DNA from: Pyropia yezoensis
Taxonomy: Eukaryota; Rhodophyta; Bangiophyceae; Bangiales; Bangiaceae
Direction of reading: 5' to 3'
Length of the DNA stretch: 64,000 nt
Assembly (NCBI GenBank): GCA_009829735.1
Contig: CM020620.1
Location: 20,992,020 to 21,056,019, forward strand
The position numbers and the translations under genes were made by a program. Below, in pieces: positions 1 to 9,077 of this stretch (positions within the stretch are counted from its first letter, which is position 1; each line of letters begins with the position of its first letter). The notes under the pieces were generated by a model. The model saw only the letters and a program-made list of their open reading frames with translations, ran no database searches and was not told the origin of the DNA.

Positions 1-248
1 GGGCGTCTTCGTTGTCGGTGGGGGCGTGGGTTGTGTTCCCCCCCCTTTGTCCTCGTTGGCGGGGTTGTGTCTTCCCCGCGCTGCCCCTTGTGTCGGGCTT
101 CTTTCGTTGTCGGTGGGGGGTGTGGGTCGTGTCCCCCCCCCTTGCTCTACCTCACCGAGTCGGTCAAGGTTGGTTGTCGTCGGAGGGGGAGCGGGTCGTG
201 TCCCCCCCCGTGCTCAACCTCACCGAGTCGGTCAAGGTTGGTCGCGTG
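1..248. repeat. GC-rich leader with short tandem repeats, 5' of the antisense ORF of element A
   Basis: Two imperfect units of about 68 bases stand at roughly 124-243, each holding GGGTCGTGTCCCCCCC followed by CTCACCGAGTCGGTCAAGG. Shorter repeats of TTGTCGGTGGGG precede them. No coding signal is convincing before the ATG at 249. By comparison with elements B and E this should lie between the antisense ORF and the 3' LTR of element A, which would be outside the window. Confidence 0.5.
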
Positions 249-2165
249 ATGGCGGGTGAGCCGAGTCGGCCTTTGTCCCCGTCTCCGACGTCTCTGTCGG
301 ACAAGCGACGGACGGGAGAGGAGGCCCTCGGGACTGAGGAGTCTCTCAGCCGGGGGTCGGCCATGGAGACGACTCGTCCCGGGCGAGGGTCGGAGGCGGC
401 CGCCTCAGCCGTCCCCGCCCCATCACCTCCTACTGCCCCCTCGGCCGTGGTCCCACCGGGGGATGGGTCTTCCAACCCGGTGGCGGAAGGGGATGTGACT
501 CCCATCCCCCGCCTTCCTGAGTCACGGCTGCTACTCCCGCCGCGGCCCCGTCCTCCTATGGGGCCCCGAGCCTGGGCGCCTCCCAAGTCAGTCGGGGAGC
601 TTCCCGACTGCAAGCTCAAGGATGTCTACTTGATCATCCCCGAGCCACGGCGGACCGACGTATGGTACCGCCGGACTCGTCGGTACCCCAACCAGGTGAC
701 TCTACCTGATGGGGTGGTCTGCGACCTACCAGCGCTACTCTGCCTGGCGGACGCGCCTGAAGTCCAGGCGTTGTCAACCTCCCTCGCCTTGGGGTCGGGC
801 GACAAGGAGATCGACGACACCCACGCGGTGGTGTCTACCGAGTGGTGTGCCCTTCCCCGTCCCTACCTGGGCGGAGAGGACGCCCACGCCCAACACGGCG
901 TGGTGCGAGAGGAGTTCCGACTCCGGGGCTCCTCGGGCTTCCTCATCCACGGGTCGCGGGTGGAGTTCACCCACGTACCTCTGGAGGAGCGTGAGCACCA
1001 GTACCCTTTTCTCCCAGGGTGGTGGGAGACAGTGGAGGTACCTTGTGGGTTTCCGGCTCGGATCCCCCTCCTCGTTGCCTACTTTGGCTCCGTGCTACGC
1101 TCCAGCTCGGAGGGTAACCGGGTCTTCGCCTACCTCGCCACGCACTGGGTGGTCGTGGTGACTCGGGGCTGGTACTCCGATGTAGTCCATCGGGGTTACC
1201 TGTGGCACCTCCCACCGGCTCTGGTGGAGGGTATGGAAACCCTTGGCTTCCACTGGTTAGCCTTGGGCGCGGGGGACCTGGCTCCGTTCCTCCTTAAGGG
1301 TATGGTCACCCTGCACAATCGACTCGATTGGGCGCAGCTGGAACCCTTCCTCCGCCGCAACAAGCGTCCAGAGCCGGGGTTGGAGAGTGAGCCACCCCGG
1401 GAGTTCGTCCATGTCACCCATACTCTGGTGCAGGGACAGCTGTTCTTGCGTGAGGGGTTGGGGGACTCTTCCCTTCCCTACGCAGAGGGGGTTACTCCCT
1501 CTACGTCGCCCCCTGGCTCTGGGTGGGCGACATCATCGGCGACGACTCGTCGTGGTGCTCATCGAGGAGCCCCTCGAAGCCGCGGGCGAGCTGTGCCGAC
1601 GACTTCCCCGCGGGTCGCGACTCCGACCTCGGGGGGTGTGGAGCCGACTCAGGCTCCACCCTTCCAGTTCCTCGAGCCCTTCCCCGACGTGGCGTTGGGT
1701 TCGCTACGGGTCCGAACTCCGGTACCCATGCCGATTGCGCGTGGCGTTGGCGAGATGCTTCCCAACTTGGGAGCCATCATGTATGACGCCACGGTGGAGG
1801 CCTCACTCGTGGCCTCCCTTGACACGTTGGCTTGGGTCACCCGGCGTGTCAGTCACTTCCTCGCGTCGGGCGACTCAGCCACGGCGCGACAGTCATTGGC
1901 AGCTGAGGTCACTCGCCTCGCGGTTGGACACGAGTTTGTCCAACGGCTGCTGTCGACTCAGCAGCAGCTTCCGCGTCACGGAGGGAGTACCTCCGGACAT
2001 CTATCTTACGACGGGGATGGGTCCGCGAGTCGGCGGGCCCCTCCCAGTACTTCCACTCCGGGGCCCTCCCGAGTGGGTTACGCCCCTCCGCTACCGGCCT
2101 ACGACCCTGGGGGTTCGTGGTCGGGCGGTCCCTATAGTGGTGGGGGTGGCCATATGGAACGCTAG
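249..2165 (+). CDS. Antisense ORF (aORF) of Ty3/gypsy element A, 638 aa, function unknown
   Basis: I chose the ATG at 249 because the frame upstream of it only translates the C-rich leader. The protein has a disordered Ser/Pro/Arg-rich N-terminus of about 180 residues, a more ordered core (about 180-480) and a C-terminal helical part ending near residue 570, then a Gly/Ser tail. The core and C-terminal part align by eye with the minus-strand ORF at 13115-15097 and the core with that at 25507-26590: GFPA, LAT-W, LWHLPP/LWHLAP, then a hydrophobic helix and R-FVHV/RQFVWV. It converges on the pol gene of element A, 128 nt from the pol stop, so it is antisense to the element. I recognise no known domain. 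It could be a captured host gene or an accessory product. Confidence 0.6.
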   Translation: MAGEPSRPLSPSPTSLSDKRRTGEEALGTEESLSRGSAMETTRPGRGSEAAASAVPAPSPPTAPSAVVPPGDGSSNPVAEGDVTPIPRLPESRLLLPPRPRPPMGPRAWAPPKSVGELPDCKLKDVYLIIPEPRRTDVWYRRTRRYPNQVTLPDGVVCDLPALLCLADAPEVQALSTSLALGSGDKEIDDTHAVVSTEWCALPRPYLGGEDAHAQHGVVREEFRLRGSSGFLIHGSRVEFTHVPLEEREHQYPFLPGWWETVEVPCGFPARIPLLVAYFGSVLRSSSEGNRVFAYLATHWVVVVTRGWYSDVVHRGYLWHLPPALVEGMETLGFHWLALGAGDLAPFLLKGMVTLHNRLDWAQLEPFLRRNKRPEPGLESEPPREFVHVTHTLVQGQLFLREGLGDSSLPYAEGVTPSTSPPGSGWATSSATTRRGAHRGAPRSRGRAVPTTSPRVATPTSGGVEPTQAPPFQFLEPFPDVALGSLRVRTPVPMPIARGVGEMLPNLGAIMYDATVEASLVASLDTLAWVTRRVSHFLASGDSATARQSLAAEVTRLAVGHEFVQRLLSTQQQLPRHGGSTSGHLSYDGDGSASRRAPPSTSTPGPSRVGYAPPLPAYDPGGSWSGGPYSGGGGHMER

Positions 2166-2293
2166 AGTCAGCGGTCGAACGACTTGTTCTTTCCTTGGTG
2201 AGAAGAGTGGTGGGTATTCTTCTCGTTTTGTATTGTGCCATAGTCGGCTTTGTTAGTAGAGAATCTTTGAAGAACCATGGTATGTGTTTGTAC

Positions 2294-5200
2294 TCATGGT
2301 TGGCTTGCCGCTCTGCTCTGACTTGGAGCAGGGACTTCATCCCCCGACGTACGAGTGCTACGTCGGCGTATAGATATGCCCACAGTCTGGCAGTATCTAC
2401 GGACCTTCTCTACTGGTAGGTCCTCTACAAACTCCCATGTGTCGGAAGTTGGTCCATACCCGAACCACCTGACTCGGAGCATGAGTCGCCCCGACTCATC
2501 ATATCCGTGCCCGACAAACTTGTCGAACACCGCCTCCAATGGCTTATTGGAAGAGGTCGGCAAGGATGGGACTTTCCATGCTTGCAAAGCCCTTTCCCAA
2601 GCGGGATCTCCCTCTGGGGGTTCGGGTGCGCGAGTCGCGTGATTCCCATTTATTGTCCGGATACCATCATCACTCTCGATGGTTAACCGACGTCCATCCG
2701 TTTTAAGGATGTGATATGGTCCCAGAGTCTTGAAGACCAATTTCCCTCCCTTATTGTCGTGGGAGTTAACATAAATCCAATCTCCAACTCGGAGCGGATC
2801 GCGACGATGTCTGACTCGGACATCGAAGTACCTCTTGTAACGGGCTTGGGCCTTCTCCATAGTAGCCCGGACAAGGGGTATCATCTCCTCCAGTCTCTGG
2901 AGTAGGGAGGCTTTCGCCTGACTCGGTGTTTGAGTCGAAGTCTCACCCTCAGTCTGGGTGAGACGCTCCACAGCTACTGACGGAAGTCGTCGGGGGCAGA
3001 CGAAGGCAAACGGTGCCTCTCCCGTACTACTGTGTACCTGGGAGTTGTATGCTGTCACGAGTAGTGACGCATAACGAGCCCATGTGACTACATGGTCATG
3101 GACATAGTGACGCAACTGGCGCACTAGAGTCCTGTTGAATCGTTCCACCTGCCCATTAGTCTGGGGATGGTAAGGGGTGGCGAAGTTCGTCTGCACCCCC
3201 AACATCTTCATGACTCCCTGATACAGGACGGACGCAAACTGTGGTCCGTTATCCGAAAGGATAGAGTCGGGGATGCCATAACTGGCAACCCAGACGTCGA
3301 GTAACTCACTCAGAACGTCCACGGCTGTGATATCCTTGAGTGGGGATACCCGTGTGAGCTTAGTGAAGCGATCACACATCACCAGAAGGTACTCATATCC
3401 TTCAGGTGTTCGTGGTAGTGGACCGAGTAAGTCCACTGCTATCGCTGCAAACGGCTCTGTTGCAGGAAAGAGTCTCATGGAAGAAGTCTGCCGGGACTCC
3501 ATGAGTCTATTCTTTGCGCAAGTCGCGCATGCGGCTACATATCCGTACACATCAGCCACGAGTGATGGCCAATAGTACTTCTTACGTAGGGTCTGATACA
3601 TCCTCGTAGACCCTGGGTGTCCACCCAACGGTGAGGAGTGCTCCCGTTGGAGGATACTCTTGCGTAACTCCTTGGGGACGACGACTTGCTTGTCCCCCTG
3701 GGTATATCCCTTACGGCAGAGTATGCCGTTGTCATTCAGGAAGAACCGAGTCGGTTGAGCCTGGTCGAGCTCCTTCCTGAGTCGTCGACAAAGTTTGTCG
3801 CTCTCCTGTGCCTGGACAAACTCATCCAAAGACACGGGTAATAATTTGGCCATGCCAGGCATCCTCGGGTCGAGGACAGTTCCGGAGCGAGTGGTCACTG
3901 CCACATGAGGGAGTTCCTCAGGGATAGGGGAAGTGTCTTTCCCATCCGTCGGTATGCGAGACAACGCGTCCGCAACCGCATGCTTCGGGCCTGGCCGATA
4001 TTCAACATCATAATCGAACTCAGCGAGGCAGAGTCGCCATCGATTGAGTCGGTTATTCGTACAGGCTGTAGTGGTGAGTGTCCACTTCAAAGCCTTGTGG
4101 TCACATCGAATGAGGAACTTCCTTCCTTCGATGTATGGCCGTAGCATGGAGACTGCCCATACCACGCCAAGACCCTCTACCTCCGTCACAGAATAGTTCT
4201 TCTGGGCGGGTGAGAGTCCCTTACTGAAATAGCCAACGGGTAAATACTCCCCCGAAGGCTGTTGTTGGAGTAAGCAACAACCGAGTTGGTCGTAACTTGC
4301 GTCCACATCAACGATGTAGTGAGCCCCCGGTCTCGGGATCGCTAACACCGGTGGGTTGCAGAGGAGCTCTCGCAACCTATCAAACGCTTCTTGCTCCGGG
4401 GGTTTGGGAGCATCCAAGCGCTTGGGCATCTTGGAACTTACCAAGTGGTTCAACGGTGCAGACACTTTGGCATAGTTCGCCACAAAGCGTCTGTATACGT
4501 TACACATACCCAGGAAGCTCCTGAGTTGTGTCTGCGTCTGGGGGAACTTCGCCCGACGGATGGCCATGAGGTTCTTCTCATTGACCAGAATGCGACCTGG
4601 CCGGACTATATGGCCGAGGTACTCCACCTCATTACTAAAGAGGTGACACTTCGTAGGTTTGAGTGTTACTCCTGCTTCACCCAACAGGGTAAACACTCTG
4701 TCCAAGTGGGACAAGTGTTCTTCGGCAGTCCCGGAGAACACAATGATATCGTCCAGATACACCAGGGCGATCTGCCACTTGACTCCGGCAAGTATCAAGT
4801 CAATAGCACGCTGGAAAGTCGCAGGTGCATTGCAAAGCCCAAAAGGGAGCCGTGTACACTGATAAACTCCACAGTGACACGTGAAGGTGGTCAAGTGTCT
4901 GTCCTCCTTGCGGATGGGTATCTGCCAGTACCCCGCGTTGCAGTCCAACGTGGAAAAGTACTGTGCCTCACCGAGTGAGTCAAGGCAATCGTCCATACGG
5001 GGTAAGGGGTAACTATCCCTTACCGTCCGCTCGTTTAGCTTACCATAATCGATGCAGAACCGCATCGTGCCGTCTGACTTGGGCACCAAGACTATGGGAC
5101 TGGCCCACTCACTTGAGCAAGGCTCAATGACACCCATGTCTTGCATCCGTTGGACCTGCTCTCGGGTGAGTTCCCGTGAGTCTGGTCCCATACGGTAGGG

Positions 5201-5551
5201 ACTCAGGCGAACTGGCCTAGCCCCTGGCTTCAACACGATTCTGTGTTCGGTGGCCTTGATGAGCCCAAGGTCACCATTCCACAACTTGTGATGCTTCTGG
5301 ATTAACTCATCCAGTCGTCCATGTAAACACTCCGGGATGTTCTCCCGATGTACCGTCGGCGACTTAGCCGTCGATGAACTCGATTGGTCGGCAGAGCCTG
5401 CCATTCCAATATCCTCCCATTGCTGTTGAGTCACAGCAACGACATTCCCCTCAAAGGTAGAGATCGACGCAATCTTCATGCCTCCGGGGAGTCGTCGAGG
5501 TTCCTCCGACGTGTTTGAGGACCTCCACCCACCAGGTTTGGTCATCCCCAC
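2294..5551 (-). CDS. Pol polyprotein of element A: reverse transcriptase, RNase H, integrase, chromodomain (first copy, lacks fused protease)
   Basis: The open frame covers 1085 codons, but its first residues are an artefact of an extra T at 5514-5516 that separates it from the protease. Reverse transcriptase shows FSTLDCNAGYWQIP and the catalytic YLDD box (residue about 265; bases 4748-4759). RNase H follows with VDVDAS, a conserved Glu in VTEVEGL, and a DHKAL segment, ending in ADALSR. Integrase has an HHCC zinc-binding region (REHSSPLGGHPG then CATCAKNR) and an intact D,D35,E triad: AVDLLGPL near 704, DNGPQFAS near 766, GQVERFNRT near 802. The last 110 or so residues hold a chromodomain with the aromatic signature LRVRWFGYGPTSDTWEF, which in this family helps direct integration to marked chromatin. 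The polymerase and integrase frame is uninterrupted, so this copy looks recent. Confidence 0.93.
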   Translation of the reverse strand: MGMTKPGGWRSSNTSEEPRRLPGGMKIASISTFEGNVVAVTQQQWEDIGMAGSADQSSSSTAKSPTVHRENIPECLHGRLDELIQKHHKLWNGDLGLIKATEHRIVLKPGARPVRLSPYRMGPDSRELTREQVQRMQDMGVIEPCSSEWASPIVLVPKSDGTMRFCIDYGKLNERTVRDSYPLPRMDDCLDSLGEAQYFSTLDCNAGYWQIPIRKEDRHLTTFTCHCGVYQCTRLPFGLCNAPATFQRAIDLILAGVKWQIALVYLDDIIVFSGTAEEHLSHLDRVFTLLGEAGVTLKPTKCHLFSNEVEYLGHIVRPGRILVNEKNLMAIRRAKFPQTQTQLRSFLGMCNVYRRFVANYAKVSAPLNHLVSSKMPKRLDAPKPPEQEAFDRLRELLCNPPVLAIPRPGAHYIVDVDASYDQLGCCLLQQQPSGEYLPVGYFSKGLSPAQKNYSVTEVEGLGVVWAVSMLRPYIEGRKFLIRCDHKALKWTLTTTACTNNRLNRWRLCLAEFDYDVEYRPGPKHAVADALSRIPTDGKDTSPIPEELPHVAVTTRSGTVLDPRMPGMAKLLPVSLDEFVQAQESDKLCRRLRKELDQAQPTRFFLNDNGILCRKGYTQGDKQVVVPKELRKSILQREHSSPLGGHPGSTRMYQTLRKKYYWPSLVADVYGYVAACATCAKNRLMESRQTSSMRLFPATEPFAAIAVDLLGPLPRTPEGYEYLLVMCDRFTKLTRVSPLKDITAVDVLSELLDVWVASYGIPDSILSDNGPQFASVLYQGVMKMLGVQTNFATPYHPQTNGQVERFNRTLVRQLRHYVHDHVVTWARYASLLVTAYNSQVHSSTGEAPFAFVCPRRLPSVAVERLTQTEGETSTQTPSQAKASLLQRLEEMIPLVRATMEKAQARYKRYFDVRVRHRRDPLRVGDWIYVNSHDNKGGKLVFKTLGPYHILKTDGRRLTIESDDGIRTINGNHATRAPEPPEGDPAWERALQAWKVPSLPTSSNKPLEAVFDKFVGHGYDESGRLMLRVRWFGYGPTSDTWEFVEDLPVEKVRRYCQTVGISIRRRSTRTSGDEVPAPSQSRAASQP

Positions 5552-6283
5552 AAGTCATGGGGCCCCAAGCAACTTGCACTTGGTGAGTATAATAGACTCG
5601 GTCCACGGGGGAAACAAGTCCATTCCCTCGAAACCGTGTGCGTACTCGCACAAAGGTCCTTGATCGGGGCGGGACTACCGTACCCTTACATACTCGTACA
5701 TGGGTCGTAGAGCCTCCACCCTTGGGAGAGTTTTCCCTAGGTTGATGAGTCGTAGGGGAAACAGTCCTCCCTTTACGCAATATGGGGACAGTCTCTCCAT
5801 TACGCATTCGGATTATCCCTTCCGGTCCACAGACGGCCGGGACATGGAGGTCCAGATAGTCAGTTCCCAGGAGTACGGGGACTGACATATTGGAGACTAC
5901 TCCAAAGTTCACCTGCGTCTGGTAGAACCCAATGCAAACAGTCAATGCAATAGACCCAACAATGGGGAGGAGTCCCCCATTGACATCAAACATACGCCAC
6001 TCGGGTGAGCCGGCGGGGCTCACATCTGTCCCCTCTGGCAATAAGTCTTGCCTAATGAGAGAGGCAGCAGAGCCTGTGTCGACTATGACACGAGAGGTAA
6101 ACTCATATCATCCTGCAGCCAGAGTCGAGCTGCGACCTGGTAGTTACTCCCTACCAGCACTGACACAATCCGACTCGGGTCGTGCTTCTGAGGAGGGGCC
6201 TTGTCCCTAGGTCTCACCCCTCGAGGTCGAGTCAGGACCTTCACTCTCCCATGGGTCGGTGAGCGTGAAGCAACCCGCTTCAT
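5451..6283 (-). pseudogene. Protease and linker part of element A pol, first copy, broken by two 1-nt indels
   Basis: The segment encodes the aspartic protease region that lies between gag and reverse transcriptase. Relative to the copy at 9700-10519 it has one missing C near 6109, which breaks the frame just before the DTGS active site, and one extra T in the TTT at 5514-5516, which breaks the junction to reverse transcriptase. The pieces 6083-6283 and 5451-6041 are therefore in different frames. Since the same bases are in frame in the other copy, these indels may be base-calling errors near a contig end and not real mutations. Confidence 0.8.
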
Positions 6284-6285
6284 TA

Positions 6286-6334
6286 CCGCTGGAGCCTTTG
6301 GGTCAGTCTTAGTCCCAGCGGCTAGGCGTTTCCC
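6286..6334 (-). promoter_or_regulatory. Programmed -1 ribosomal frameshift signal at the gag-pol junction of element A (first copy)
   Basis: On the minus strand the heptamer G GGA AAC (6334-6328) is followed by one codon, GCC, and the gag stop TAG (6324-6322). Pol is open in the -1 frame straight through this point. After a 6-nt spacer comes a perfect 7-bp stem, CCGCTGG (6321-6315) pairing with CCAGCGG (6292-6286), with a 22-nt loop. Heptamer type, spacer length and stem fit the known layout of -1 frameshift signals. It would set the Gag to Gag-Pol ratio. Confidence 0.75.
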
Positions 6335-8085
6335 TCATCCGACTCGGATGATGGAGTATCCTTGCCACTTGAGCTGGGGGAAGAGGTTTCCCCCTTCTCA
6401 AGCGTGGACTCATCCTCTGACTTAGGTTGAGTCATGGCCGTCACACGTGTGGTGTGTGGCCGGGTATCCGAATCAGTCCTCGGAATACCGAGCTTCCCAA
6501 TACGAGCCAACAGGGCTCTCAAACGAACGTCCAGAGTGGGGCATTGGGCTGCCCAGTGTCCCGACTTGGAACACTGCCAACACGGCCGATCACTCATCGA
6601 CGCCGATGGCCCCGCTTTTCCCTGTGACTTATCAGGGATGGCGGCCACCATACCTTCCGTCTCTCGAGTTGAGGACGAAGGTACTGCAGGGTACGTCCGC
6701 GTGTAGGAAGGCATCCTTGCAGTTCTGCGGAAGCGACTTGCTTCCATTCCCTTAACTTCTTTCTCTCGTTCCTTCCGCTGCTCAGACACGAGCCAGCGGT
6801 ACTCATCACCCTTAGTCTGGGCGATGCGTGCCAACTCCGCCAGAGTCATGGTCGGAGTATTACGCTCTCGCACAGTCGCTCGAGCTGCTCGGTGGACACC
6901 CTCCACAAAGCGTCCCTTAATGACTCCTTGGGGATATAGGAATCCACAGAGGACGTTCAGCTGACGGAGTCGTTCAGCGAACTCCCGTTCCTCTTCACCC
7001 TTACTCTGGGTGGCGCGGTTGAACTCTTCAACCTGCACAGCCAAGGAAGCCTCGTCTGCGTGAAGACGAAGGATCCAATTAACCAACTCCAGGTAGGAGG
7101 TCACCTCACCCGGATTCCCACCATGCCGACTTGGCATGACGTTCATCACCTCGGAGCGGAGTGGCTCCTTGGTGAAGTCCTGAAGCATGAAAAACGCTTC
7201 AGCTTCAGAGACATCATTGTCATCGCAGGCTTTTGCGAACTTCCGCAAAAACTGGAAGACCTTCAGGGGTGGAGTCCCGTCCCATTCTGAACGGACCCCG
7301 AAGGATTGCGCAACGTGTTTCTTGCGCCGGCCCAGGGTACGGGCCTGGCTATTTGAGTAGGTCAACGACTTGTTGACCAACCCATATGTCTCACAGTCGA
7401 AGACATCCTTGAACAATGGATTATTCACCACGATCTTTCCTGGGACGACTCTAGTCCCAAGACGGTCCGTGTGAGTCACACGACCATGTCGAGTAAGATC
7501 TTCTTCACCCGACTTGCCACTTGCAGAGGACTCAGACTCCGAGTCCACCTCACGACGGAGAGTACGTCGAATCTCCCGTCGCTTCTGACGCCTCGAGGCC
7601 TGCTCAGGCGGAGGGGTGCTCCCCTTCAACGCCTTCCCCACCTCCTCTCGCACGACTTGTGCGATGGCAGTCATCACCGAGTTATCCACGATACCGGATG
7701 ATCCAGGTGGAGCTTGACTCGAGCTCCCACCCGGTCCTTCCGGCACCAGTCGTGGCGCGGACCCACCAACCCGGGGTACAGAACTCCCTGTCCCGTCACC
7801 TCTGCCGGTCGGCGGTCCCATGCCGAAGTGAGTGTCGTCACTCCCCGAAGAGGTTGCCGGAGCCTGACGCTGGCTCGGCGCTCCCACCGGAGAAGGGCGA
7901 ACTCCGCCCGTCTCTTCCGGTGACGGCCTGGGAAGGAACCTGGCCGATCGCCGTCGGGGTCCAACCTCTGGACCCACCACATCCGCACTGCCCGGCCTGG
8001 GTGGTACTCCGCCCGTCGGGGGAGGACTACGCTCCCCCTCCCCAGGTACACTCGGCGCAATGGGGGGGTCTCCCTCACCAGCCAT
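6322..8085 (-). CDS. Gag of element A, first copy, 587 aa, with CCHC zinc knuckle
   Basis: I chose the ATG at 8085 (MAGEGDPP); the upstream in-frame GTG at 8100 is less likely. The N-terminal 190 residues are Pro/Gly/Ser-rich and disordered, followed by a basic/acidic stretch. The middle is the retrotransposon gag core (WDGTPPLKVFQFLRKF to LARIAQTKGDEYR), which forms the particle shell. The nucleocapsid zinc knuckle CWQCSKSGHWAAQC has the spacing CX2CX4HX4C (bases about 6550-6590) and binds RNA. The C-terminus is acidic, ending DEGNA before TAG, where ribosomes can shift into pol. The frame is uninterrupted. Confidence 0.92.
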   Translation of the reverse strand: MAGEGDPPIAPSVPGEGERSPPPTGGVPPRPGSADVVGPEVGPRRRSARFLPRPSPEETGGVRPSPVGAPSQRQAPATSSGSDDTHFGMGPPTGRGDGTGSSVPRVGGSAPRLVPEGPGGSSSQAPPGSSGIVDNSVMTAIAQVVREEVGKALKGSTPPPEQASRRQKRREIRRTLRREVDSESESSASGKSGEEDLTRHGRVTHTDRLGTRVVPGKIVVNNPLFKDVFDCETYGLVNKSLTYSNSQARTLGRRKKHVAQSFGVRSEWDGTPPLKVFQFLRKFAKACDDNDVSEAEAFFMLQDFTKEPLRSEVMNVMPSRHGGNPGEVTSYLELVNWILRLHADEASLAVQVEEFNRATQSKGEEEREFAERLRQLNVLCGFLYPQGVIKGRFVEGVHRAARATVRERNTPTMTLAELARIAQTKGDEYRWLVSEQRKEREKEVKGMEASRFRRTARMPSYTRTYPAVPSSSTRETEGMVAAIPDKSQGKAGPSASMSDRPCWQCSKSGHWAAQCPTLDVRLRALLARIGKLGIPRTDSDTRPHTTRVTAMTQPKSEDESTLEKGETSSPSSSGKDTPSSESDEGNA

Positions 8086-8577
8086 CTCCACAAGAGTCAC
8101 GTGGAGTCAACCAAAACGACCAAACGGTGTCCAGAGTCGGGGATCGTCAGCTAGGGAGTTCCTAGAGCACGTTCCACCCCTCCACCTGCCTCAAGGAAGG
8201 CGGTGAGGTTTCCCGAAACTCCGGGTCTCCCACCAAGACTCACGGTGGCCAACCTCGTCGCCCAGCGAACGCTCGGAACGTAGGCGAGTCGATCGTGTCA
8301 CCGGAAGTCTCGGTGCCGAAGGGGGAGAGGGCCAACTTGGTCCCGTCTCCGTCAAGGGAGGTACCAAAGTCGATATCCTCTCCCCCGCTGATCCACCAAC
8401 TGTAGCAGTACCCCAAGCACCAACCCCGAGTCAGGGAAGGAAGAGGAGTATTGCCGATATCCCAACTTGGGGACACCGGAAGCAAGCACCTCCACACAGC
8501 CGAACACGGAACTTGCGTGTGGTGAACGGGTCCACTCACACCAAGGCACGAACAAGATGTGTCGGAGCCAGACGGTG
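8086..8577 (-). other. 5' leader of element A, first copy, ending at the contig break
   Basis: This stretch lies upstream of gag and repeats at 12321-12812. It should contain the primer-binding site and packaging signals, but I could not assign a tRNA. The sequence stops at CAGACGGTG next to the gap. Small differences from the second copy (loss of single G, T or C bases) accumulate toward this end. Confidence 0.6.
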
Positions 8578-9077
8578 NNNNNNNNNNNNNNNNNNNNNNN
8601 NNNNNNNNNNNNNNNNNNNNNNNNNNNNNNNNNNNNNNNNNNNNNNNNNNNNNNNNNNNNNNNNNNNNNNNNNNNNNNNNNNNNNNNNNNNNNNNNNNNN
8701 NNNNNNNNNNNNNNNNNNNNNNNNNNNNNNNNNNNNNNNNNNNNNNNNNNNNNNNNNNNNNNNNNNNNNNNNNNNNNNNNNNNNNNNNNNNNNNNNNNNN
8801 NNNNNNNNNNNNNNNNNNNNNNNNNNNNNNNNNNNNNNNNNNNNNNNNNNNNNNNNNNNNNNNNNNNNNNNNNNNNNNNNNNNNNNNNNNNNNNNNNNNN
8901 NNNNNNNNNNNNNNNNNNNNNNNNNNNNNNNNNNNNNNNNNNNNNNNNNNNNNNNNNNNNNNNNNNNNNNNNNNNNNNNNNNNNNNNNNNNNNNNNNNNN
9001 NNNNNNNNNNNNNNNNNNNNNNNNNNNNNNNNNNNNNNNNNNNNNNNNNNNNNNNNNNNNNNNNNNNNNNNNNNNNN
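8578..9077. other. Assembly gap of exactly 500 N
   Basis: The run of unknown bases spans 8578-9077. A round length of 500 is a usual placeholder inserted by scaffolding software and says nothing about true distance. The open frames that seem to cross it are meaningless. Confidence 0.99.

Larger units (their letters stand above)
2294..8577 (-). mobile_element. Ty3/gypsy chromodomain LTR retrotransposon, element A, first assembled copy (runs into the gap)
   Basis: In transcription order (right to left) the element has a leader (8577-8086), gag, a -1 frameshift site, protease, reverse transcriptase, RNase H, integrase and a C-terminal chromodomain. This is the gag-PR-RT-RH-IN order of Ty3/gypsy elements (Metaviridae), and the chromodomain points to the chromovirus group. 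The antisense ORF at 249-2165 probably belongs to it. The 3' LTR would be left of position 1; the 5' side is cut by the N gap. Confidence 0.9.
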
